From Flavobacteriaceae bacterium (GTDB taxonomy: Bacteria > Bacteroidota > Bacteroidia > Flavobacteriales > Flavobacteriaceae): a stretch of DNA of 11,762 nt. The notes beneath the pieces were generated by a model. It had not been told where the DNA came from and did not search any database. It saw only the letters and a program-made list of their open reading frames with translations. Both the position numbers and the translations under genes were made by a program. Positions within the stretch are counted from its first letter, which is position 1, and the number at the start of each line of letters is the position of its first letter. Shown here piece by piece: positions 1 to 6,128 of this stretch. The stretch lies in assembly GCA_020435885.1 (NCBI GenBank), contig JAGQYU010000102.1, forward strand, positions 782 through 12,543. Reading direction: 5' to 3'.

Positions 1-767
1 ACAAAAAAGTGTAATTTTTGTAAACCCTGTTGTTTCCATTGTTTAATTCGGCCAACCCAATCATCCAAACGCGTATAATCATTTTTGTGGTTTGCACCTA
101 CATAACGTATAAATGCTTCATCATTCGTCAATCGCATATGCAATAGATCCCTTCGTCCGGCAGTATCTACAAGAATATTGGCGATATTATTTTCTTCCAG
201 CAAATGATATAGTTCTTGTGAAACTTTTTCATCATTAAACCAATCCGTATGTCTAAATTCCATAGCTAACGGAATTTCCTTTGGCCACGATTCAGCAAAA
301 GCCACCACTCTATCAAAATCTTTTGGTGAAAAATTATTGTGCATTTGCAGAAAAATAGTTCCTAGCCGCTCTTTCAGATTAGACACCGCATACAAATAAT
401 CATCTACTAACGCATTTATATTGATCAATCGCCTAAAATGACTGATATCTTGTGTTAATTTTGGGAAGAACTTAAATCCACTGGGTGTTTTATCATGCCA
501 TTTTTCAAACTGCTTTGGAGGGAAAAAGCGATAAAATGTGGCATTGAGTTCAATACTATTGAATTGCGTGGCGTAATACATCAACTCGTCTTTTGTACCA
601 CGTGGATAAAAACCCTTCAGGTCTTGCCTATTCCATTTAGCACAACCAATATATGCCTCAAAATTGTTTTGATTTTTATATTTTGACAACACCGCCTCTG
701 TATCAAGATGGTCTGTAGGTATCGTAAAATCGACTATTTCTGGGTTGTCTATCTTTCCAAATTTCAT
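1..767 (-). CDS. DUF72 (YecE-like) family protein, 3' end outside window
   Basis: Reading from the ATG at 767, the frame stays open to the window edge, giving 255 codons. Motifs match the DUF72/YecE family, a TIM-barrel-like fold of unconfirmed function: YIGCAKWNRQ at residues 39-48, SIELNATFYR at 71-80, then FLQMHNNF, LAMEFRHTDWF and LVDTAGRRD further on. A roughly 35-residue N-terminal stretch before YIGCAKW resembles what I recall for Bacteroidota members. The family is usually about 240-300 residues, so probably only a few tens of C-terminal residues are missing. The gene is divergent from the small gene at 859. No signal peptide is visible, so the protein is probably cytoplasmic. The family assignment is firm; no biochemical role should be inferred. 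Confidence 0.9.
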   Translation of the reverse strand, partial: MKFGKIDNPEIVDFTIPTDHLDTEAVLSKYKNQNNFEAYIGCAKWNRQDLKGFYPRGTKDELMYYATQFNSIELNATFYRFFPPKQFEKWHDKTPSGFKFFPKLTQDISHFRRLININALVDDYLYAVSNLKERLGTIFLQMHNNFSPKDFDRVVAFAESWPKEIPLAMEFRHTDWFNDEKVSQELYHLLEENNIANILVDTAGRRDLLHMRLTNDEAFIRYVGANHKNDYTRLDDWVGRIKQWKQQGLQKLHFF

Positions 768-810
768 GTAAAATCGTTAATAACTTCGTGTACAACTATT
801 ATTTCTATGC

Positions 811-841
811 TTGACTCAAAGATACGTAATCCTTAATTTTA
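811..841 (+). promoter_or_regulatory. Candidate promoter for the small gene at 859
   Basis: TTG at 811-813 is followed by a 20-bp spacer and TAATTTTA at 834-841, one base off TAnnTTTG. Transcription would start near 846, about 12 nt before the ATG at 859. It overlaps the divergent minus-strand -7 box at 817-824. Confidence 0.3.
817..824 (-). promoter_or_regulatory. Candidate -7 box for the DUF72 gene
   Basis: On the minus strand this reads TATCTTTG, an exact match to the Bacteroidota -7 consensus TAnnTTTG. It sits about 50 nt upstream of the DUF72 start. No clear TTG -33 element is present at the usual distance, which lowers confidence. Confidence 0.4.
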
Positions 842-858
842 AAGAAACTTCTTTGACT

Positions 859-1263
859 ATGAATTCTCGAACAAACGATCTTTTGGACATCCGTCCGGAG
901 ATTCCATCCGCAACCGTAACTATCCAAACCAGTGCTGATGAACGTTTTCAGAACATAACGCTGAGGCCTGTTATTAAACTACAAAATGACCTATTTATTG
1001 AGGTTTTTAAAAACTACATTCGTAAACATAAGAATGCTTTTTACGAACTTTCCGTTGAGAAAAAGATGCTTTTTGTAGAAAATGCCATCCAAAAGGATAT
1101 TAAGTTCAGAAATTCTTTAAAGGGTATGATCATTGGGCAATTTACCATTGAAGAATATGATATGTACATTCAAAATTCTTCGGCATTGAATAAACGAATG
1201 ATGAATTTGGTAATTGACCGTTTAAAAGAGCAAGTTCAATTATTTGAGTATCAGGTAGCGTAG
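859..1263 (+). CDS. Conserved protein of unknown function (134 aa)
   Basis: The first ATG of this frame is at 859; the open frame could extend to a TTG at 811, but the added residues look like translated promoter. The product is soluble and charged, without signal peptide or membrane segment. Notable stretches are RPEIP, ERFQNITLRPVIKLQNDLF and IKFRNSLKGMIIGQF, ending in a probable amphipathic helix. I recall similar proteins in flavobacteria, often labelled 'glyoxalase', but no metal-binding glyoxalase motif (paired H/E on a repeated beta-alpha-beta module) is visible, so that label should not be carried over. The last 24 bp overlap the 3' end of the convergent DUF3307 gene, leaving no room for a terminator between them. 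Confidence 0.8.
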   Translation: MNSRTNDLLDIRPEIPSATVTIQTSADERFQNITLRPVIKLQNDLFIEVFKNYIRKHKNAFYELSVEKKMLFVENAIQKDIKFRNSLKGMIIGQFTIEEYDMYIQNSSALNKRMMNLVIDRLKEQVQLFEYQVA

Positions 1264-1968
1264 CAAAAGCCCTACAAAAATACAGATAGAAAAGCTCATT
1301 AATGTGCCTATGAGCACATATTCTGTTTGCTTACGTGCCCCTTTGGAATCGCTGAAGCGTAATATGGATTTGGCTCCTATCAAAAAACCTATGGCAGAAA
1401 AATTACTGGAAATAATAAAGGTCAACACCAAGATACGTTCAAAAATACCGATATAGCGTCCGGCCTTTTTCAGACTTGTTTGCTCTTCTACTCTGGCAAT
1501 TTCTTTTTGCCAGCGCTCAGTTGCCTTACCGATTATAAATCCTACAGGGAAAATGACAACGAGATAACCTATTACTATTGCCAATTTTTCTATGGATGTG
1601 AAAAAAGCTGCTATTTCAGGGAAAACACTACCAAAACCTTTGATTAAATACAGCCAAACAAATACAATTACCACTAAATGAAAAACTTGATCTATTACAA
1701 AATACTTGAGATTATCCTTTTTTTGATTCAGTTTCCATAAATCGATAAAAAAGTGTGAAACCATAATAATCATTGGAACTAACAAACCGCCCCATTGCTG
1801 TAAAAAAAGATATGTTAGCATCCCGGCCAATACACTGTGAACATACAAATACCACGATTTTGCTTTGTGTTTTCTTTTGTGTTTGACCATTTTCTCAGTC
1901 TGAAATACAAAATCGGTCAACACATGCGCCAACAATAATTGTAGTAGTATTAAAATGTTAGTTTCCAT
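1240..1968 (-). CDS. DUF3307 family integral membrane protein
   Basis: The start is the ATG at 1968 (242 residues); three codons further upstream there is only a TTG. The ATG lies inside the 3' end of the satD-like gene (11-bp overlap), which implies translational coupling. About six or seven hydrophobic segments are visible (roughly residues 4-22, 41-58, 61-77, 91-110, 128-148, 176-198, 218-240). The N-terminal part has the DUF3307 pattern: LLLAHVLTDFVFQ (H15, D19, Q23), H44, SHFFIDLWK (H72, D76, K79) and IDQVFH (D93, H97). The C-terminal part has a second conserved-looking block, GRYIGIFERIL then GAKSILRF and EYVLIGTLMSF. The His/Asp pairs within or next to membrane helices could bind metal, but this is inference; function is unknown. 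It pairs with SatD-like genes in several bacteria as I recall it. Confidence 0.85.
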   Translation of the reverse strand: METNILILLQLLLAHVLTDFVFQTEKMVKHKRKHKAKSWYLYVHSVLAGMLTYLFLQQWGGLLVPMIIMVSHFFIDLWKLNQKKDNLKYFVIDQVFHLVVIVFVWLYLIKGFGSVFPEIAAFFTSIEKLAIVIGYLVVIFPVGFIIGKATERWQKEIARVEEQTSLKKAGRYIGIFERILVLTFIISSNFSAIGFLIGAKSILRFSDSKGARKQTEYVLIGTLMSFSICIFVGLLLRYLILK

Positions 1969-2611
1969 TGTTTGCAAAGGTGTTTATTACTGCTCTGTAT
2001 CTTTCTAACAATAAAGAAATAGAATCCCAATTAGCAACTTTTTTTCTATGGTTAACGGCAGATTGATTAATTCCTAATTTTTCAGCTATTTCTCGCTCTT
2101 TAAATCCTTTATGAAGATAATACACTACTTCAGCTGATGCTGTACTCCATTTACTGCTTATGCTGTCAAAAAGTCCAAAATGGACATTAAATTCATCATT
2201 CAAATTTTCATCTGATGTTTTTAACAACAATCTCGGATAATCACCTTTCATAGCATCTAACGTTCTCCCAGAAAACTGAAAAGCCTCCCCATTCGATTCT
2301 AATATTGAAGGGCGTAGTAAATCAACTTCACCAATACCTATGGCTATTCTAAGATCCGGTAAACCGTTTATCTTGTTATTTTGAACAGTAATTTTATTAA
2401 TGGCTGTTTTTATCAATAGAACTATATCCAATGCTTTAGAAGTGTCTTTGACAATACCTTGAAAGCTATCACCTCTAAATATCTTAAATTCAACATTGTA
2501 AGAATCTTTAATAGAATTAAATTCTTGATGCAATACATTTAGTAACAAAGCCAATTCTTCTGAAGAATACTTTGTTGAGTCTATAATATCTCCTGTTATT
2601 ACTGCTATCAT
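1958..2611 (-). CDS. SatD-family protein with C-terminal helix-turn-helix
   Basis: The 217-residue protein begins MIAVITGDIIDST, the typical SatD opening, which fixes the start at 2611. Residues 1-150 form the SatD domain: GDIIDST (7-13), FRGDSFQ (45-51), RIAIGIGEV (88-96) and GEAFQFSGRTLD (108-119). These line up in order with class III nucleotidyl cyclase motifs: two acidic metal positions D8 and D48, a GIGEV strand, and R116 where cyclases have the Arg of N-x3-R (the Asn position is Q112 here). Residues 165-195 are a helix-turn-helix (REIAEKLGINQSAVNHRKK), so it is probably a DNA-binding regulator. SatD was named from the acid-tolerance sat locus of Streptococcus mutans; its biochemical activity is unknown. 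The gene overlaps the downstream DUF3307 gene, and three palindromes lie directly upstream. Whether it binds or makes a nucleotide is speculative. Confidence 0.82.
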   Translation of the reverse strand: MIAVITGDIIDSTKYSSEELALLLNVLHQEFNSIKDSYNVEFKIFRGDSFQGIVKDTSKALDIVLLIKTAINKITVQNNKINGLPDLRIAIGIGEVDLLRPSILESNGEAFQFSGRTLDAMKGDYPRLLLKTSDENLNDEFNVHFGLFDSISSKWSTASAEVVYYLHKGFKEREIAEKLGINQSAVNHRKKVANWDSISLLLERYRAVINTFANNGN

Positions 2612-2615
2612 ATCA

Positions 2616-2623
2616 CAAATATA
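2616..2623 (-). promoter_or_regulatory. -7 box of the satD-like/DUF3307 pair
   Basis: The minus strand reads TATATTTG, an exact TAnnTTTG match, ending only 4 nt before the ATG at 2611. Transcription should therefore start at or within a few bases of the start codon, making the mRNA leaderless or nearly so. No TTG/TTTG -33 element is found 17-20 bp upstream; that position is occupied by the first palindrome (2631-2650). Confidence 0.55.
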
Positions 2624-2630
2624 CTAAAAA

Positions 2631-2708
2631 TATTAGTCTGTAGGCTAATAAATAATAAATATTAGTCTGTAGGCTAATAAAATTTAATTATTAGTCCATA
2701 AACTAATA
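2631..2708. repeat. Three phased 20-bp palindromes, probable operator array
   Basis: Copies lie at 2631-2650, 2660-2679 and 2689-2708, so starts are exactly 29 bp apart. Copies 1 and 2 are identical (TATTAGTCTGTAGGCTAATA). Copy 3 is TATTAGTCCATAAACTAATA, diverged only in the centre and still with 7-bp perfect arms. Spacers are 9 bp of pure A/T and differ from each other, so the palindromes rather than the spacers are conserved. The array fills the gap between the DUF2461 stop codon (2711) and the satD-like promoter. The likely ligand is the helix-turn-helix of the adjacent SatD-like protein, acting on its own promoter; this is inferred from position. Confidence 0.75.
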
Positions 2709-2710
2709 AT

Positions 2711-3397
2711 CTACTCTATTAAAGAAACACCATTAAGATCGGTAGTCAATACTTCACTCTTATAATCAAAATATGGGCGGATAGCTTTAAACGCATCATT
2801 AACTTCTTGCAAAAAATTGTCAGATAATACTTCTGCATCCGAATATTTTTTAATGAAGATGTATTGCTTTTTTCTGATAAGATCAATTGCAGGGTGCTCT
2901 TTATCAAAACCCTTGGGGGCAGACACCAGTTCATCACCTTGTAATTCTCCCCAAACAGCTTTGAATTTTTTATCAGCTAAAATTTCTCTAATTTCAGTAT
3001 CATCCACTTCAAATTCCCTACGGATACGCTCAAGATCCTCTTTATTTGGATCCCAAAAACCAGTTGCTATAAAAGAATCTCCCGGTGAAATATGCAAATA
3101 ATAACCACCTCTTAAATATGGCTTTTTTCTATGAAAAGCACCACCAAAATGCGTTTTATAAGGTTCCTTATTCTTTGAAAAACGGACATCTCTATAAATG
3201 CGAAACATTTTTAAACTATCAACATCATCATGTTTCTTAAGCATCTCAAAAAGAGTATTATACGTTTTTTTAACATCAGCTTCTAATGTTTTAAAATGTG
3301 CCTTCCGTTCGTTAAACCAAGCCCTATTATTATTTTTAGCCAATTCTTTAAAGAATGTAAATACTTCTGAAGGTATACTAGTTGCCATATTTTTCAT
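2711..3397 (-). CDS. DUF2461 (TIGR02453-type) family protein
   Basis: The protein matches the DUF2461 family: FTFFKELAKNNNRAWFNERK near the N-terminus, then FRIYRDVRFSKNKEPYKTHF, RKKPYLRGGYYLHISPGDSF, a GFWDPNKEDLERIRREFE segment, and PKGFDKEHPAIDLIRKKQY. The family is soluble and of unknown function, usually about 210-230 residues. The frame is open to an ATG at 3427, but the extra residues (MIIIIFKDLK) look like translated AT-rich leader; I prefer the ATG at 3397 (228 residues, MKNMATSIP), and 3388 is also possible. It is upstream of the satD-like gene on the same strand, but the palindrome array between them suggests separate control. Divergent from the membrane-protein gene at 3522. Confidence 0.88.
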   Translation of the reverse strand: MKNMATSIPSEVFTFFKELAKNNNRAWFNERKAHFKTLEADVKKTYNTLFEMLKKHDDVDSLKMFRIYRDVRFSKNKEPYKTHFGGAFHRKKPYLRGGYYLHISPGDSFIATGFWDPNKEDLERIRREFEVDDTEIREILADKKFKAVWGELQGDELVSAPKGFDKEHPAIDLIRKKQYIFIKKYSDAEVLSDNFLQEVNDAFKAIRPYFDYKSEVLTTDLNGVSLIE

Positions 3398-3449
3398 TTT
3401 TAAGTCCTTAAATATAATTATAATCATTAAATATTGTTATCGTTTGAAA

Positions 3450-3471
3450 ATCAATTATTTGTAAAATTGAT
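3450..3471. repeat. 22-bp palindrome in the divergent gap
   Basis: Perfect 7-bp arms ATCAATT and AATTGAT flank an 8-bp centre, in the gap between the DUF2461 gene and the membrane-protein gene. Its centre contains the candidate -33 TTTG of the plus-strand promoter. It could be an operator, but such short AT-rich palindromes arise by chance fairly easily. Confidence 0.3.
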
Positions 3472-3489
3472 GTAAAAAGACTACTTTTA
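3458..3489 (+). promoter_or_regulatory. Candidate promoter for the four-helix membrane protein
   Basis: TTTG at 3458-3461, a 20-bp spacer, then TACTTTTA at 3482-3489, one base off TAnnTTTG. Transcription would start near 3495, leaving about 27 nt before the ATG at 3522. Confidence 0.3.
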
Positions 3490-3521
3490 ATTAACTTAAT
3501 GTTTAACTAAACCCAATTTGT

Positions 3522-3959
3522 ATGAATACTATTTCAAAAACAAAACCACCTGTATGGTTCTGGATTATTAGTGTTATAGCACTTTTATGGAATGCTATGG
3601 GCGTAAATGCTTATATACAGCAAGCTTATAAAACAGATAGTTTTAAAGCCATGTATACCGAAGAACAACTTGATATGATAGCAAATACACCTGCCTGGGC
3701 AACAGCCGCTTTTGCAGTAGCCGTATTTGGAGGTATATTAGGAAGTTTAGGCCTATTGCTTAGAAAAAAATGGGCAAAATCTCTTTTTCTACTATCTCTC
3801 TTGGGGATAATTGTACAGATGACTTATAATCTATTTATAAGTAAAGCCATGGAAGTATATGGGCCCGGAGCCGTTATAATGCCTATTTTAGTACTAGTTG
3901 TTGGAGTTTTCTTATTGTGGTACTCTAAAAAAGCAATAGCTAAAAAGTGGTTAGCTTAA
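3522..3959 (+). CDS. Small four-helix membrane protein
   Basis: This 145-residue protein starts at the ATG at 3522 and has four hydrophobic segments (about residues 11-32, 60-80, 86-104 and 117-134). Between the first two is a short polar loop (YKTDSFKAMYTEEQLDMI), and the positively charged ends RKKWAK (81-86) and SKKAIAKKW (135-143) suggest a cytoplasmic face there. I recall homologues in flavobacteria annotated as 'sugar transporter', but nothing here shows transport; it is too small for a standard transporter and has no recognised binding motif. It is best treated as an unknown inner-membrane protein. It stands alone, divergent from the DUF2461 gene and convergent with hisIE, with which it shares a terminator. 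Confidence 0.8.
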   Translation: MNTISKTKPPVWFWIISVIALLWNAMGVNAYIQQAYKTDSFKAMYTEEQLDMIANTPAWATAAFAVAVFGGILGSLGLLLRKKWAKSLFLLSLLGIIVQMTYNLFISKAMEVYGPGAVIMPILVLVVGVFLLWYSKKAIAKKWLA

Positions 3960-3964
3960 AAGAT

Positions 3965-3995
3965 AAAAAGGCATTGAAATCAATGCCTTTTTTTT
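3965..3995. terminator. Bidirectional intrinsic terminator between hisIE and the membrane-protein gene
   Basis: A hairpin with the stem GGCATTG/CAATGCC (3970-3976 and 3981-3987) and a 4-nt loop AAAT is extended by five A-T pairs at its base. Eight T follow on the plus strand (3988-3995) and five T on the minus strand. It ends both convergent transcripts. The last codons and the stop codon of hisIE (3980-3982) lie inside the hairpin. Confidence 0.85.
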
Positions 3996-4576
3996 AATAT
4001 TTCTACTACATCATTTAATTCAAAACCTTTGGCTTTCAGTAAAATAAGATAATGAAACAACAAATCGGCCGACTCATTTAAAAACAACTCATCATTGTTG
4101 TCCTTAGCTTCAATTACAGTTTCCACAGCCTCCTCTCCTACTTTCTGAGCTATTTTATTGATGCCTTTTTCAAAAAGCGATGCAACGTAACTCTTGTCAG
4201 AAGTAGCCTTTTCTTTACGTTGTGTAATTACCTCCTCTAACTCTGTTAAAAAACCATAGGTTTGCTTATTACTTTGTGCCCAGCAAGTATCGGTTCCTTT
4301 ATGGCATGTAGACCCCTGCGGAATAGCTTTTACCAAAAGAGTATCATAATCACAATCTACATCTATCGAAACTAAGTCTAAAAAATGACCACTTTCTTCA
4401 CCTTTAGTCCACAATCGCTTTTTACTTCTGCTAAAAAAAGTTACTTTATTAGTTTTTAAAGTTTTGTCATATGCTTCTTCGTTCATATAACCAAGCATCA
4501 ATACATTCTTTGTGATTGCGTCTTGTATAATTGCAGGTACTAACTCATCTGTATTTTTTGAAAAATCTATCTTCAT
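3980..4576 (-). CDS. hisIE: Bifunctional phosphoribosyl-AMP cyclohydrolase / phosphoribosyl-ATP pyrophosphatase
   Basis: Last gene of the operon, carrying steps 2 and 3 of histidine synthesis: removal of pyrophosphate from phosphoribosyl-ATP and opening of the adenine ring. Residues 1-105 are the HisI cyclohydrolase domain, with the metal-binding motif DVDCDYDTLL (72-81; D72, D74, C75, D76) and GSTCHKGTDTCW (88-99; C91, C98). Residues 110-198 are the HisE pyrophosphatase domain, with SYVASLFEKG, QKVGEEAVE (144-152) and ESADLLFHYLILL. The length of 198 matches the usual fusion. It starts at the ATG at 4576, 11 nt after the hisF stop. The stop codon is within the operon's terminator hairpin. 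No missing key residue was noticed. Confidence 0.97.
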   Translation of the reverse strand: MKIDFSKNTDELVPAIIQDAITKNVLMLGYMNEEAYDKTLKTNKVTFFSRSKKRLWTKGEESGHFLDLVSIDVDCDYDTLLVKAIPQGSTCHKGTDTCWAQSNKQTYGFLTELEEVITQRKEKATSDKSYVASLFEKGINKIAQKVGEEAVETVIEAKDNNDELFLNESADLLFHYLILLKAKGFELNDVVEILKKRH

Positions 4577-4587
4577 TTTCTTAATTT

Positions 4588-5343
4588 TTATAATCTTACA
4601 GGAATTTCATTGTTAAACAATTGCTGTTTCAATTCCTTAATTTCTATTTCTTTAAAGTGAAAAACACTAGCTGCCAATGCAGCGTCTGCTTTTCCTGTAG
4701 TAAACGTATCAATAAAATGCTGTACAGAGCCCGCACCACCGGAAGCAATAATTGGGATATTCAGTTCTGTTGATAGCTTGGCCAAAGCACTATTAGCAAA
4801 ACCATTTTTAGTACCATCGTGATCCATAGATGTGAACAAAATTTCTCCGGCTCCACGTTCCTCTACCTCTTTTGCCCAGCCAAAAAGGTCTAATTCAGTT
4901 GAAACTTTGCCTCCAACTAAATGCACTTTCCACTGATTGTCAATCATTTTAGCGTCAATAGCAACCACAATACACTGACTACCAAATTTTGCAACCAATT
5001 CATTGATTAACTGCGGATTTTTAACAGCCGAAGAATTGATTGAAACCTTATCTGCGCCACATTTTAATAACATACCAACATCATCCACAGAAGAAATTCC
5101 ACCACCAACTGTAAACGGAATATTTACTTTTTCGGCCACTCTCAATACCAATTCTGAAAGTGTTTTTCGTTTTTCTTCCGTTGCAGAAATATCTAGGAAA
5201 ACCAACTCATCAGCGCCCTCTTCAGCATAACGAGCCGCCAATTCCACCGGATCACCGGCATCTCTGAGTCTAATAAAATTGACACCTTTAACAGTACGCC
5301 CGTTCTTGATGTCCAAACACGGTATAATCCTTTTTGTAAGCAT
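4588..5343 (-). CDS. hisF: Imidazole glycerol phosphate synthase, cyclase subunit
   Basis: HisF pairs with HisH to turn PRFAR plus ammonia from glutamine into imidazole glycerol phosphate and AICAR. It is a TIM barrel with both catalytic aspartates: D11 in RIIPCLDIKNG and D130 in IVVAIDAK. Phosphate-binding segments are visible: FTVGGGISS (77-85), ADKVSINSSAV, FTSMDHDGTKNG and IPIIASGGAGS. The start is the ATG at 5343, giving 251 residues and the family's usual MLTKRIIPCLD opening; a TTG four codons upstream adds only MEKN. A 32-nt gap separates it from hisA, the largest within the operon. Confidence 0.97.
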   Translation of the reverse strand: MLTKRIIPCLDIKNGRTVKGVNFIRLRDAGDPVELAARYAEEGADELVFLDISATEEKRKTLSELVLRVAEKVNIPFTVGGGISSVDDVGMLLKCGADKVSINSSAVKNPQLINELVAKFGSQCIVVAIDAKMIDNQWKVHLVGGKVSTELDLFGWAKEVEERGAGEILFTSMDHDGTKNGFANSALAKLSTELNIPIIASGGAGSVQHFIDTFTTGKADAALAASVFHFKEIEIKELKQQLFNNEIPVRL

Positions 5344-5375
5344 ATTCTTTTCCAAACAACCTCTAAACGAGAAGT

Positions 5376-6125
5376 CTATTTATTATTAATAATGTAACTT
5401 TCTAATTGTTTTAATGCTATTTTTCCTTCATAAATAGCTTTTCCAATAATAGTTCCTTCACAACCCAATTCTGCTAATTTTGGTAATTCATCAAATGAAG
5501 AAATACCACCGGAAGCTATTAATTTTAATTTAGATGCTTCGCTTTGCTCAGCATGACATTCCTCTAAAATTTTATGATACAACTTAAATGCAGGGCCTTG
5601 CAACATTCCATCTTTAGAAATATCTGTACAAATAACATATTCAACACCTTCTCTTAGGTATTTTTTTATAAATGGAATTAACTCATTTTCAGATTCTTCT
5701 AGCCATCCACTTACAGCAATTTTTTCATTATTGGCATCAGCACCAAGGATGATTTTATCTTTCCCATATTTGAACAACCAGCTTTTAAAAACTTCAGGTT
5801 TTTTAACAGCAATGCTACCTCCTGTTATTTGATTAGCACCACTTTCAAAAGCAATTTTTAAATCTTCATTCGATTTTAAGCCTCCTCCAAAATCTATCTT
5901 TAAAGAAGTTTTTAAAGCTATTTGTTCCAACACTTTGTAATTGACAATATGTTGACTTTTAGCACCATCTAAATCAACTAAATGCAAATATTGTATACCA
6001 TAAGATTCAAACTCTTTTGCTACTTCCAAAGGATTTTCATTATAAATCTTTTTGGTAGTATAATCACCTTTAGACAATCGCACACATTTTCCTTCAATAA
6101 TATCTATGGCCGGAATAATTCTCAT
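5376..6125 (-). CDS. hisA: ProFAR isomerase, with an in-frame repeat insertion
   Basis: HisA carries out the Amadori rearrangement of ProFAR to PRFAR. It is a TIM barrel homologous to HisF. The catalytic aspartates are D8 (IPAIDIIEGKCVRL) and the D in VICTDISKDGMLQGP (D168/D172 region). Phosphate sites include DFGGGLKS (78-85), GSIAVKKPE and IASGGISS (203-210). The 249 residues are a little long for the family (about 240-245). The excess sits at residues 189-199, where CHAEQSEASK interrupts an otherwise normal KILE...LKLIASGG transition; its DNA matches a well-known dispersed palindromic repeat (see 5532-5559). This loop joins helix 6 to strand 7 on the non-catalytic face of the barrel, so activity is probably kept. 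It starts 3 nt after the hisH stop. Confidence 0.96.
   Translation of the reverse strand: MRIIPAIDIIEGKCVRLSKGDYTTKKIYNENPLEVAKEFESYGIQYLHLVDLDGAKSQHIVNYKVLEQIALKTSLKIDFGGGLKSNEDLKIAFESGANQITGGSIAVKKPEVFKSWLFKYGKDKIILGADANNEKIAVSGWLEESENELIPFIKKYLREGVEYVICTDISKDGMLQGPAFKLYHKILEECHAEQSEASKLKLIASGGISSFDELPKLAELGCEGTIIGKAIYEGKIALKQLESYIINNK
5532..5559 (-). repeat. Dispersed palindromic repeat element inside hisA
   Basis: On the minus strand this begins ATGTCATGCTGAGC and ends AAAGCGAAGCATCT. It has the shape of the widespread repeat TGTCATxCTGAGCGAAGCGAAGxATCT found in many Bacteroidota and other genomes, with one internal base difference and complementary changes (G/C) in the ATGCT/AGCAT arms. 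It is read in frame as CHAEQSEAS (residues 190-198 of HisA). No second copy was found in this window. Confidence 0.65.
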
Positions 6126-6128
6126 ACA

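Noticed and set aside
495..686. Plus-strand open frame of 63 codons opposite the DUF72 gene
   Set aside because: The minus-strand DUF72 reading has clear family motifs throughout this stretch.
2631..2708. Three evenly spaced repeats resembling a short CRISPR array
   Set aside because: The 20-bp units are palindromes, the spacers are only 9 bp of A/T, and no cas gene is near; operator sites at a promoter explain it better.
2817..3464. Two plus-strand open frames opposite the DUF2461 gene
   Set aside because: They are Ser/Leu-rich antisense shadows of a well-supported gene.
5344..5355. Longer hisF starting at a TTG at 5355
   Set aside because: The ATG at 5343 gives exactly the usual HisF N-terminus with the catalytic Asp at residue 11.
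5376..6125. hisA as a gene damaged by the repeat insertion
   Set aside because: The frame is intact, both catalytic Asp and all phosphate loops remain, and the insertion is in a non-catalytic loop.
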